Source of the DNA: an uncultured Lachnospiraceae bacterium
Lineage (GTDB): Bacteria > Bacillota > Clostridia > Lachnospirales > Lachnospiraceae
Length of the DNA stretch: 28,006 nucleotides
Assembly (NCBI GenBank): GCA_910578845.1
Contig: CAJTSL010000049.1
Span: 1 to 28,006, forward strand
Direction: 5' to 3'
Below, piece after piece: positions 1 through 7,295 of the stretch. Below the pieces are notes generated by a model. That model saw nothing but the letters and a program-made list of their open reading frames with translations, was not told the origin of the DNA and did not search any database. Position 1 is the stretch's first letter; each line of letters opens with the position of its first letter. The translations under genes were made by a program, and so were the position numbers.

Positions 1-58
1 TGATTTTACAGGAGAACGCCATATATTTCACTACACGTTCTTATTTGACGCTTACCTT

Positions 59-135
59 ATTTTGAGGTTTCATTGCTATGAGGCTTCCTTATTTTGAGGC
101 TTCATTGCTTTGAAATTTCATTGCTTTGAAGCTTT
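59..135. repeat. Short degenerate tandem repeat after the yczE-like gene
   Basis: About four imperfect units of 16-17 bp resembling TTGAAATTTCATTGCT follow one another just beyond the stop codon of the first minus-strand gene. They differ mainly at TTGAGG versus TTGAAA. No terminator stem is evident. Function is unknown; this could be simple slippage-derived sequence. Confidence 0.55.
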
Positions 136-149
136 CTGCAACATATCGT

Positions 150-800
150 CTATAAAATATCTTCGCCTTCACGGAATAGCTTTCTCGTAAAATGCTTATT
201 GAAGAAATTAATCCCTGGCCCTAACCCAAAAGCAGATACTAACGTGCCAAGCCCGATAATGCCTCCTGACAGGAAACAGATGATTGCGCAAATAGCGTCT
301 GTGAAGATACGGCACCAAAAGTAGCCAATTTTCGGCATTCTTTTGGCTAAAATTACAGATAGGCTATCGTACGGAGACACACCAGCGTTCGGTACCTGAT
401 ACATAGAAATACCAAATCCGATTATGACCGTCCCGATCAGCATGCTCAAAATTTGCACCGCCAACGCCTCCGGAAGGGTGAACAGATGCACCCACACTTC
501 ATAGAAAAAGGTCACAATATAGCCTAAAAAGCAGGCGTTAATGATTGTCCCGATTCCAATCAGCTCTCTGCCGAATGCAATTTCCAACAGGAAAATCAGG
601 AAATTAGCCATAACCTGAAAAGGAGCATATGTAATCCCTGTCAAATCAGAAAGCCCCATCATCATGCCGCTATATGGATCATTCCCCAATCCGGCAAACT
701 TAAATATGCTTATGCCCATTCCCAGAAAAATATTGCCAATTATCATGACAATGACTCTCTTCCATCCAATTTTTTGAAAATAACCTGTCAATTTTCCCAT
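150..800 (-). CDS. YczE/YitT-type integral membrane protein
   Basis: A 216-residue polytopic membrane protein with about five or six hydrophobic segments separated by short loops. The two halves look alike: the N-terminal GNIFLGMGISIFKFAGLGNDPYSG resembles the later IGFGISMYQVPNAGVSPYDS, the internal repeat typical of the YczE/YitT/YyaS family. The length is usual for the family. Its transport substrate, if any, is not known from the sequence. The start is ATG at 800; a weak AGGGAAGG lies about 13 nt upstream. It is the last minus-strand gene visible at the left edge, and its upstream region holds a low-complexity repeat (841-890). The family call is good; the function is not assignable. Confidence 0.8.
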   Translation of the reverse strand: MGKLTGYFQKIGWKRVIVMIIGNIFLGMGISIFKFAGLGNDPYSGMMMGLSDLTGITYAPFQVMANFLIFLLEIAFGRELIGIGTIINACFLGYIVTFFYEVWVHLFTLPEALAVQILSMLIGTVIIGFGISMYQVPNAGVSPYDSLSVILAKRMPKIGYFWCRIFTDAICAIICFLSGGIIGLGTLVSAFGLGPGINFFNKHFTRKLFREGEDIL

Positions 801-840
801 TTAAGCGACCATACCTTCCCTATCTTTAATTATATTTCTC

Positions 841-890
841 TTGCTTTACTTTCATTTCTTTTGCTTTGCTTTCATTTCTTTGACTTCCTT
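841..890. repeat. Low-complexity 20-bp tandem repeat upstream of the yczE-like gene
   Basis: Two and a half copies of a unit close to TTGCTTTACTTTCATTTCTT lie between the yczE-like gene and the DNA glycosylase gene. On the minus strand they form a purine-rich stretch directly upstream of a TATAAT hexamer (829-834). No good -35 box accompanies that hexamer, so a promoter is not claimed. Confidence 0.45.
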
Positions 891-931
891 TATTATCCTG
901 TGATTTCCGTATAATTTTATCCTGATTACTT

Positions 932-1426
932 TTAATCCGCATCCAAATCCAGTCTGATCTTATCTTTCCACGCCGCTATCAGCCTTTCCAATGACCATGC
1001 TGCATTTGCCGGACTGGTGGATGGCAGGACGATGTCTTCTCTTTTTATGTTTTTCTGTATGTATTTCTGGAAATATTTATGCGCGGTCCCGCCATTTGTA
1101 TAGATTTTCTCTATTTCCGTCTCCCCTAACAGCCTGCCAATATCATTTGGCACTACATTTTTAATGCTGCTGTCACTAGAACCGGTAATCTCACAGCTTG
1201 CGATCACGTCCCACATTGCCACATGATGTGACAAGATCATATGCTTTTTCTCTTCTATTGTCTCAGGAATCCAGCAGCCTAGCACAGCCGCCATGACTTT
1301 CCAATACCGGTTCTGCGGATGGTGGTAGAAGAACTGCCCCTCTCTGGATTTTACACTGGGAAAAGAACCCAATATCAAAATCTTAGATTTCCCATCATAA
1401 AGCGGTGGTATATTATGAATTTCCAT
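932..1426 (-). CDS. DNA-deoxyinosine glycosylase (uracil-DNA glycosylase superfamily)
   Basis: A 164-residue protein with the two hallmark motifs of the small hypoxanthine/uracil-DNA glycosylase family: ILGSFPSVKSREGQFFYHHPQNRYW near residues 18-43 and a C-terminal STSPANAAW around residue 137. Family members remove deaminated bases (hypoxanthine or uracil) from DNA and start base-excision repair in the cytoplasm. The length is typical. The ATG at 1426 is preceded by a G-rich run (AGGGGGG) at 12 nt, rather far for a ribosome-binding site. The gene follows the HAD gene on the same strand by about 70 nt and may be cotranscribed with it. Which damaged base it prefers cannot be read from the sequence. 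Confidence 0.82.
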   Translation of the reverse strand: MEIHNIPPLYDGKSKILILGSFPSVKSREGQFFYHHPQNRYWKVMAAVLGCWIPETIEEKKHMILSHHVAMWDVIASCEITGSSDSSIKNVVPNDIGRLLGETEIEKIYTNGGTAHKYFQKYIQKNIKREDIVLPSTSPANAAWSLERLIAAWKDKIRLDLDAD

Positions 1427-1495
1427 ATGAGCGCCATGCCCCCCTGCAATCTACAAATTTCAATAATGCTTCAAGTCCCTCTTGCCACAAGCAAA

Positions 1496-2164
1496 TTATG
1501 CTTCAAGAGCCATTTTCCTTTGAAAATACGCTTTCACTTGCAATAAATCACCAAAGACCTCCACGTTCATTTTACGCATTTCTTCGGTGGCAGGAAGGAT
1601 ATCCGGAACCATAATCGGCATCATTCCCGCGCGGTATGCTGCCCGGATGCCATTATGGGAATCCTCGATCGCGTATATATATTGCGGCTCTATGCCCATT
1701 TTCTCACATGCCATCAGATAAATATCGGGTTCCGGTTTGCTCCGTTCCAACTGATCCCCACCCGTAATAGACTGAAAATAATCATACAGCCCTGCTTGTT
1801 TGAGCTCTGCTTCCACAGCCGCTTTTCTCGTAGAAGAAGCCATACCGACCGGCACTTTTTCGTCTTTTAAGAATTGTAAAAGCTCCCTGGCCCCTTTTTT
1901 AACCGGAAGGCCGTTTTCATCGACATATGCATGGAAAATTTGGGAAGCTTCCTGCGCATACTTTTCATATAATTTTCCATAATGTTGATAAAGGATCTCA
2001 TCGGTTTTTACCTTATTCGTGCCAATACATTTTATCAAAACTTCTCTAACTCCCACAAGCTGGTGCTTTTCACCTACCTTGCCCCAACAGTCCAAAATGA
2101 GTCTTTCGCTGTCGAAAATAATACCGTCCATATCAAAGATCACTGCATCTATTCCCATCCTCAC
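1496..2164 (-). CDS. HAD-superfamily hydrolase, beta-phosphoglucomutase/phosphatase-like
   Basis: A 222-residue HAD phosphatase of subfamily I. Motif I is VIFDMDGIIFDSE (both catalytic Asp, residues about 9-13), motif II is the ASSTRK serine/threonine region, motif III is KPEPDIY, and motif IV is the EDSHNGIRAA loop that binds magnesium. The helical cap between motifs I and II fits beta-phosphoglucomutase-like or sugar-phosphate phosphatases, but the substrate is not determinable. The start chosen is GTG at 2164 because GGGGGGAT lies 5-7 nt upstream; the in-frame ATG two codons later (2158) is the alternative. The gap from the preceding gene's stop is only 18 nt, so the two are likely cotranscribed. 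Confidence 0.85.
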   Translation of the reverse strand: MRMGIDAVIFDMDGIIFDSERLILDCWGKVGEKHQLVGVREVLIKCIGTNKVKTDEILYQHYGKLYEKYAQEASQIFHAYVDENGLPVKKGARELLQFLKDEKVPVGMASSTRKAAVEAELKQAGLYDYFQSITGGDQLERSKPEPDIYLMACEKMGIEPQYIYAIEDSHNGIRAAYRAGMMPIMVPDILPATEEMRKMNVEVFGDLLQVKAYFQRKMALEA

Positions 2165-2182
2165 GTCTTATCCCCCCATTTC

Positions 2183-4723
2183 CTATTCCTGTTTTTTCCT
2201 TGTATACGTTATAAAATGATTCCCATTTTCTTCCAGCCATTCCGTAGAGTCATTCATGCCCTTTTTATATACGGTTCCCGTAAGCGGATCCATCACTACG
2301 ATATTAAACTCATTAAATCCTATAATGAGCACGGCGTTCCCATCCTGCAATGTCGCAAGCACCGGAATATCCATGTTCACATAGTATAAGACTGCATCTA
2401 AGCTGCATCCTGACAGATCCAGTACATGCACATCCTCTAAGCTTCCTTCCAGGATAGATACAATGCTCTTGCCTTGGCCTAGCAGATATTCTGTACGTCT
2501 TGATACTCCCTCGAATTTCAAGATCGTATCCAGGCAGACCGATAGGCAGGTATCCGGTTCTATTACTTGTTCGCCCTCAATCGCCATAATCTGGTTCCGT
2601 GTGCTTCTCGCCGTTCTTTTCCATATATAATCTCCTTCATCGTTGACGACAACGCCTACATTTTCATAAGCATATAGCACCGCTTTGCCGGGATTAGAGA
2701 AGATTCCTTCAATGCCGTTCTTGCCATAAACATAATATCGCCCTTCTGTCGCTTCTCCTTCCTGTAACGCAATTTCACGGTTTCCTTCGAAAAGCACTTC
2801 TTTTGGCGTAAGCCTCTTTAATGCTTTCTCATCAATCATATTCTTAACCACAATCTCTAACACGGTCTCATATTTTTCAATCACTACACTGCTGACATAG
2901 TTGTTTCCCGCAGAGGCTTTTTCCGTGCTCATGATCTGATCGTCATTAGCCTGCACATAACTCTGCATTTCCTCGTCCCATTTGATCCTGGATAAAATGA
3001 TCTGATTGTCCGTAATCTCACTGTCTATCACATAAATATTATTCTCACGGTATGTCTTTAACAGTTCTCCCGTATCGCTTTGTATTTTCAGGCAGTACAT
3101 TGGAAATATCGTATTGCCGACACGGTCACGGGTGATATCCTTTTGCTTAGCCAAGCCATAAATCAGATCTTCGCCCATAAAGCCGAGCAAAGATATATAT
3201 TCCCCGCTTCCAGCCTCGATCCGTGTCTCCTGCTCCGTGCCTAAATTCAGCACTTTTAATGTCGTACATTTATTTTGGTCAGCGCCTTCCTGCCAGACAA
3301 GCATCTGATTGGATTTCGATACCTTATAGTTATCCTCTGTTAGGCCGGATACAATGACTGCATAATCTTTTGACTCCAAGTCGATCGCATAAACATTCCC
3401 TTCCAGCATGAGATAACAGATACTGGATTTACTGATATAAGCAAGCTTATCCACATCGCTTTCCAACAGTTCACTGGATCTGTTATAAGGGATATATACC
3501 ATTTCTTCTACGGTGTTTGTCATACTGTTATAGAAGTATGCCGAAACACCGACTTCGCCTTCATGTCTTCCTCTATTCATATACCCGTATACAAGGAAAA
3601 GGACATTTCCTGCCTCATCTACATTCAATATTTTAATCTTATGCTGCGTATAACTGCTCCTTACATCAGTCACATCTTCTTCATAGAAGGAAAACAGCCG
3701 CGCTATTTTATGGTCTGTGACATTATAGCTATAAAGTTTGTTAGAAATTACGAAAGCAAACACATTCCCTCCGTCGCTTTCTTCCATCTCCACCTGCTTA
3801 TCTACAATGCCCAGCATAATCTTATCATTCGTGAAAACATCGGTTGTCTCATCGAAGATCTGCGTCATTTCCCTTTCAAAGTCCAGAAGATACATACGCT
3901 CTGGCGTATAACGGATCCGATAATATTCCTGAACCTGATAGTAAGCTTTTTCTCTGGCGTTACGTGACACTACCATATATTCTATGCGGAAAGAGCCTGT
4001 CCGCTCTTCTAAGTCCTGTATATAGACAATTGGCTCCGTGACTCTCTCTACTGTTAAGTCACCCCATGTCACTTGCTTAAAGCTACTGTGGATCGTCACA
4101 TGATGGAGCGTTGAATTATCGCCCTCCGCATTGGACTCCAAATACTTAGTCAATTCGGCTGCCGCTTCCCTGTCAAAGGTACGGTTATGGAAATCTAATA
4201 CATATGAAAGCTTTTCTTCGATGTTCATCTCTTCCGACTGGACGATCCTCGTATAATAACGTATGGTATCTTTTCCCTCTGGCGTCAGGAACAGTATCAA
4301 CATATATTCCTCGTCCATACTAATCAAATCTTTTAGTATGATTTCGCACTTGATCTGATCACCAATTTCATCATAATGCTCAATTTCCGTGCTTTCTACA
4401 AGACGCTCTCCGTTGATGCTCCTCACTTCAAAAGATATCTCCGTAATAGGATTATCATAAGTATCAATCGTAAATGACACCCTTCGGTCCATGCCAATAG
4501 GCAGCAAAGTATCACGCAGGTATCTGGTATTCATGGCATTCGCATATCCATGCAGCCTGTTCACCTGATGCCCGTCTACCTGCATTGTCACAACCGGGAA
4601 TGTCGCTTCCCGCATTTCCATCGTCATGTCCGTATTTCCTTTGTTCATGACAGCGCTGATGCTACATAGCGCCGCAATGAATACAATCACGAGATACGTG
4701 ATCTTTATAATGGCTTTTCTCAT
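2183..4723 (-). CDS. Membrane-anchored beta-propeller-like protein with a degenerate C39-like peptidase domain
   Basis: 846 residues. An N-terminal hydrophobic segment (residues about 7-26) fits a signal anchor with the bulk outside the cell. The large middle part (about 270-700) is rich in short beta-strand-like repeats (for example LYSYNVTDHKIARLF and VYAIDLESKDYAVIV), suggesting a beta-propeller. The last 121 residues align with C39_2-type papain-like domains: Cys726 sits where the nucleophile belongs, with the expected 13 residues to the following Gly. In the usual HAVLIVGY motif the His is replaced by Asn796 (NAVLIIGF), while the Asp of MDPLTG (812) remains. I infer a non-catalytic binding domain. 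It follows the methyltransferase gene by 26 nt, probably in one operon. No specific function is assigned. Confidence 0.7.
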   Translation of the reverse strand: MRKAIIKITYLVIVFIAALCSISAVMNKGNTDMTMEMREATFPVVTMQVDGHQVNRLHGYANAMNTRYLRDTLLPIGMDRRVSFTIDTYDNPITEISFEVRSINGERLVESTEIEHYDEIGDQIKCEIILKDLISMDEEYMLILFLTPEGKDTIRYYTRIVQSEEMNIEEKLSYVLDFHNRTFDREAAAELTKYLESNAEGDNSTLHHVTIHSSFKQVTWGDLTVERVTEPIVYIQDLEERTGSFRIEYMVVSRNAREKAYYQVQEYYRIRYTPERMYLLDFEREMTQIFDETTDVFTNDKIMLGIVDKQVEMEESDGGNVFAFVISNKLYSYNVTDHKIARLFSFYEEDVTDVRSSYTQHKIKILNVDEAGNVLFLVYGYMNRGRHEGEVGVSAYFYNSMTNTVEEMVYIPYNRSSELLESDVDKLAYISKSSICYLMLEGNVYAIDLESKDYAVIVSGLTEDNYKVSKSNQMLVWQEGADQNKCTTLKVLNLGTEQETRIEAGSGEYISLLGFMGEDLIYGLAKQKDITRDRVGNTIFPMYCLKIQSDTGELLKTYRENNIYVIDSEITDNQIILSRIKWDEEMQSYVQANDDQIMSTEKASAGNNYVSSVVIEKYETVLEIVVKNMIDEKALKRLTPKEVLFEGNREIALQEGEATEGRYYVYGKNGIEGIFSNPGKAVLYAYENVGVVVNDEGDYIWKRTARSTRNQIMAIEGEQVIEPDTCLSVCLDTILKFEGVSRRTEYLLGQGKSIVSILEGSLEDVHVLDLSGCSLDAVLYYVNMDIPVLATLQDGNAVLIIGFNEFNIVVMDPLTGTVYKKGMNDSTEWLEENGNHFITYTRKKQE

Positions 4724-4749
4724 AAGCGCTCAATCCTTCTGTCCATAAA

Positions 4750-5970
4750 CTATTCTGAAGCCAGTAGCAATTTCTGTAAAGTCGTCTCTATATGCAAGAA
4801 ATCTGTTACGCGTGTTATTTTATCCATTTCTTCCTGCTGCACCGCCTTATCTTCCTGCCGCATCGCCTTATCTGTCCCCGGCTTTTTAACAGCACGTATC
4901 AAAATATTCTTAGGGGTATGCTCCATGTCTATAAATTCCAATAGATCCGTCTCATAGCCTTTCGCCCTGAGCAAATCCGCTCGAAGCGCATCGGTAATCA
5001 ATGCAGCCATTCTTTCCTTTATAATGCCGTATTGCAGCACCGGCTGTAATATATCGCTTGCGATCTGCCTATTCACTTCATGTTGGCAGCATGGCACGGA
5101 TAAAATCACTTTCGCGTCCCATAGAAGCGCTTTATGCAGCGCATAATCCGTTGCCGTATCACAGGCATGAAGAGTCACTACCATGTCCACTTTCTCCACG
5201 TCACGATATTCTGCAATATCGCCTTGGATAAAATGTAATTTCTGATATCCATACTGCTCGCTCAATCTATTGCATTTATTAATAACATCCGTTTTTAAAT
5301 CAAGTCCGGTAATCCTCACATCCATGCCTTTTAATTCATGTAAATAATAATAAATAGCAAATGTCAGATAAGATTTCCCACATCCAAAATCAAGAATATG
5401 AATCTCTTCATCCGCAGGCAGCGCTGGCAATATATCTTCTATAAACTCCAGGAAGCGGTTAATCTGCCTGTACTTATCGTATTTCGCATGGACAATCTTG
5501 CCATCCGCGCTCTGCACGCCCAAATCTATGAGGAAAGGCACCGGTGTCCCTTCTTTTAGGATATAATTCTTGACTCTGTTATGTGCCATTGAAATTGTCT
5601 TTTGTGCCTGTTTTGCGCTTGTTTTCCCATGTTCTCCAACATTTGTTGCTAATTTCTTCTTAATTGTCATTTTTCTCTTCTTACTGACCAGAATAATCAC
5701 TTTTCCATTAGTATGCTCTATTTCACACTGTTTAAAATCTTCATACAGATAATTTTCAATCCGCTCCATTGCTTCTACATCGTCATAGTTGCCATGAAAG
5801 ACCTGCGCCCCCCGATACACTGTCTCTTGGAATAACAATTGTTCTTTTATCATCACCGGACGGATCTTCACTTTAGAGGCCTTGTCCTTTTCTCTGGCAT
5901 TACTGATGACCACCTGGTATAAACCGCCGTTAAGCGTATCTTCTAGTACCTTCCTAAGTTCTTCATCCAT
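4750..5970 (-). CDS. SAM-dependent methyltransferase (Methyltransf_32-like)
   Basis: 406 residues. The central Rossmann domain begins with motif I, ILDFGCGKSYLTFAIYYYL (residues about 192-210), followed by TGLDLKTDVINKCN, where the acidic residue should bind the SAM ribose, and then DMVVTLHACDTATDYAL and a CCQHE motif. Together these fit the Methyltransf_32 (METTL25/RRNAD1-like) group. The N-terminal 130 residues form a separate basic region (KKRKMTIKKKL near residue 100) that may contact nucleic acid. The substrate is unknown. ATG at 5970 is preceded by GTAGGAAA, a usable ribosome-binding site. The gene lies downstream of an unusually structured leader (6048-6209) and upstream of the C39-like protein gene. 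Confidence 0.8.
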   Translation of the reverse strand: MDEELRKVLEDTLNGGLYQVVISNAREKDKASKVKIRPVMIKEQLLFQETVYRGAQVFHGNYDDVEAMERIENYLYEDFKQCEIEHTNGKVIILVSKKRKMTIKKKLATNVGEHGKTSAKQAQKTISMAHNRVKNYILKEGTPVPFLIDLGVQSADGKIVHAKYDKYRQINRFLEFIEDILPALPADEEIHILDFGCGKSYLTFAIYYYLHELKGMDVRITGLDLKTDVINKCNRLSEQYGYQKLHFIQGDIAEYRDVEKVDMVVTLHACDTATDYALHKALLWDAKVILSVPCCQHEVNRQIASDILQPVLQYGIIKERMAALITDALRADLLRAKGYETDLLEFIDMEHTPKNILIRAVKKPGTDKAMRQEDKAVQQEEMDKITRVTDFLHIETTLQKLLLASE

Positions 5971-6047
5971 TTTCCTACAATGCCCTTTCTCTTCCCAAAA
6001 TATCCTGCAAACTATCCTGTCTTAAACTGCGCTGACATGGAGATTAG

Positions 6048-6109
6048 GTTGAAAAATCAAAAATTTTTCAACTGCAAATTTGTGCTTGCGCCCAAATTCG
6101 CAAGTTGAA
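6048..6109 (-). other. Two mutually exclusive hairpins upstream of the methyltransferase gene
   Basis: One perfect stem pairs 6048-6057 (GTTGAAAAAT) with 6063-6072 (ATTTTTCAAC), loop 5 nt. The 3' arm of that stem shares TTCAAC with a second inverted repeat, 6067-6081 against 6094-6109, about 15 nt with one gap and one mismatch. The two structures cannot form together. There is no U-tract after either stem, so they are not simple terminators. They lie 80-140 nt upstream of the methyltransferase start, where an RNA switch or a repeat element is possible. Confidence 0.5.
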
Positions 6110-6123
6110 CAAGAACGGGGGAT

Positions 6124-6209
6124 TAGTGTGAAGAAGGTTCGCTATGCGAACCAAAGAAGCTCTTCACGAAGCATCCTCTGATACAGGCCCCGGGCTTCTC
6201 TTCACACTA
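6124..6209. mobile_element. 86-bp MITE-like palindromic element bounded by TA
   Basis: Terminal inverted repeats TAGTGTGAAGA (6124-6134) and TCTTCACACTA (6199-6209) match perfectly over 11 bp and end in TA on both sides, as a TA target duplication would look. Inside is a perfect 7-bp hairpin, GGTTCGC/GCGAACC (6136-6152), and a GC-rich GCCCCGGGC. It encodes nothing. Fragments of similar sequence (GTGTGAAGAGA, GCTTCGT, ATCAGAGG) recur near 22800-22830 and 17670. Mobility is inferred from structure only. Confidence 0.5.
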
Positions 6210-6237
6210 TTGTAATAAGATTCCAGCAAAAGCTCAA

Positions 6238-6693
6238 CTAAAATTTTAGGATCCCCTGATGATTCACATGCCTTTTCTTATAAATTTCATAATATAGCAA
6301 CACCTGGACAAGTTCTTCAACCTGCCCCCACTGCCGTTCTGTTACGGCTGCGCTTGCACCAATGACTTCACCTGCATTTTCCATGGGATCGCCCTCACTG
6401 CCAAATTCCTTGTTCCCCATGCCGCTTTCACTGCGATCCATTCTCTTGATTTTGTCCATCACCGTCTGTGTCAAACGGTATAGCTGCCACCTATCAGGAT
6501 ATTCGTCATAAATACAGCTTCCTTCATAATCTATCTGATTCAGTATTTCCGCTATTATTTTCTGATAACGTTTCGCCTCTGACGGATACATCTGTTGTAA
6601 ATACTCCAAATCACGCGTTACGGTATCTTCTTCCTGATAATACATAGGAAGGGGATACGCCATATAGAAAGGAAGAATTCTCGATTGGTTCAT
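6238..6693 (-). CDS. Conserved hypothetical protein, cytoplasmic, 151 residues
   Basis: A soluble, acidic/aromatic protein starting MNQSRILPFYMAYPLPMYYQEED, with a helical middle (DLEYLQQMYPSEAKRYQKIIAEIL) and a variable Gly/Ser-rich linker before a C-terminal helix (VEELVQVLLYYEIYKKRH). I do not recognise the family. The ATG at 6693 is chosen because GGAGGG (6699-6704) sits 5 nt upstream; the ATG seven codons earlier (6714) would place that site inside the gene. A good promoter lies at 6740-6768. It is immediately downstream of the atp operon terminator, so it begins a new transcription unit that may run through the structured gap into the methyltransferase gene. Confidence 0.65.
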   Translation of the reverse strand: MNQSRILPFYMAYPLPMYYQEEDTVTRDLEYLQQMYPSEAKRYQKIIAEILNQIDYEGSCIYDEYPDRWQLYRLTQTVMDKIKRMDRSESGMGNKEFGSEGDPMENAGEVIGASAAVTERQWGQVEELVQVLLYYEIYKKRHVNHQGILKF

Positions 6694-6739
6694 CCTGGCC
6701 CTCCATACTGCCAATATTCCGCAAATTTCATTTTATTCT

Positions 6740-6768
6740 ATCATATGCACCGTCATTTAGTTTGTTAA
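6740..6768 (-). promoter_or_regulatory. Sigma-A-type promoter for the 151-residue hypothetical gene
   Basis: On the minus strand TTAACA (6768-6763) and TATGAT (6745-6740) are separated by 17 nt, each matching five of six consensus positions. Transcription would begin near 6733, about 40 nt before the ATG at 6693. It lies between the atp terminator and the gene. Confidence 0.6.
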
Positions 6769-6780
6769 AACATGTGTTAT

Positions 6781-6813
6781 TTAAAAGAGGACAAGTAAGC
6801 GTCCTTGTCCTCT
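6781..6813 (-). terminator. Rho-independent terminator of the atp operon
   Basis: Read on the minus strand, AGAGGACAAG pairs perfectly with CTTGTCCTCT (6786-6795 and 6804-6813), an eight-nt loop between them, and TTTT is formed by the end of the stem and the next bases. It begins 23 nt after the atpC stop codon, exactly where the operon should end. Confidence 0.85.
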
Positions 6814-6836
6814 CATGATAAATCTTAGATTTTCTA

Positions 6837-7250
6837 TTATTTGTAATTGATTGCATTGATCCTTGCAACGGCACGTTTTAATGACATCTCGGCACGTTTC
6901 ATATCCGTGCCAGGCGCATGCTCCTTAATGCGGTTCTCTGCACGCTCCTTCGCTTCTTCCGCACGTTTCAAGTCAATTTCTGCCGGCCACTCGATGATTT
7001 CAGCAAGAATTGTCACTTTGTCCTGTAACACTTCTACAAATCCTGCATGTAAAGCGGCTTCTTTGGTCTCGTTCTCTTGTGTGATCGTCAGGATTCCCGG
7101 TGCGACAATCATTGTCATCGGTATATGCTGTTTATAAATGCCGACCTCACCCTCTACCGTATTAAACTCAACCATTGACACCTGCTCCTCGAAGAAAATC
7201 CTGTCAGGTGTAATCACTTTTAACGAAAAATTATTATCATTTTCAGCCAT
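6837..7250 (-). CDS. atpC: F-type ATP synthase subunit epsilon
   Basis: 137 residues, usual for the family. The N-terminal beta-sandwich begins FSLKVITPDRIFFEEQVSMVEFNTVEGEVGIYKQHIPM, a characteristic epsilon motif, and the C-terminal part (about 90-137) is the helical hairpin with ERAENRIKEH and MSLKRAVARINAINY. Epsilon sits on the central stalk, couples rotation to the catalytic head and can inhibit ATP hydrolysis. It is the last gene of the operon, 45 nt after atpD and 23 nt before a strong terminator. Confidence 0.96.
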   Translation of the reverse strand: MAENDNNFSLKVITPDRIFFEEQVSMVEFNTVEGEVGIYKQHIPMTMIVAPGILTITQENETKEAALHAGFVEVLQDKVTILAEIIEWPAEIDLKRAEEAKERAENRIKEHAPGTDMKRAEMSLKRAVARINAINYK

Positions 7251-7295
7251 ACAATAACCCTGCCTTTCTCTCAGCCTTCGAACCTGCGTTCGTCG

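Noticed and set aside
1982..2389. A 135-codon plus-strand frame over the HAD gene start and the C39-like gene end
   Set aside because: It spans two real minus-strand genes and shows no coding pattern of its own.
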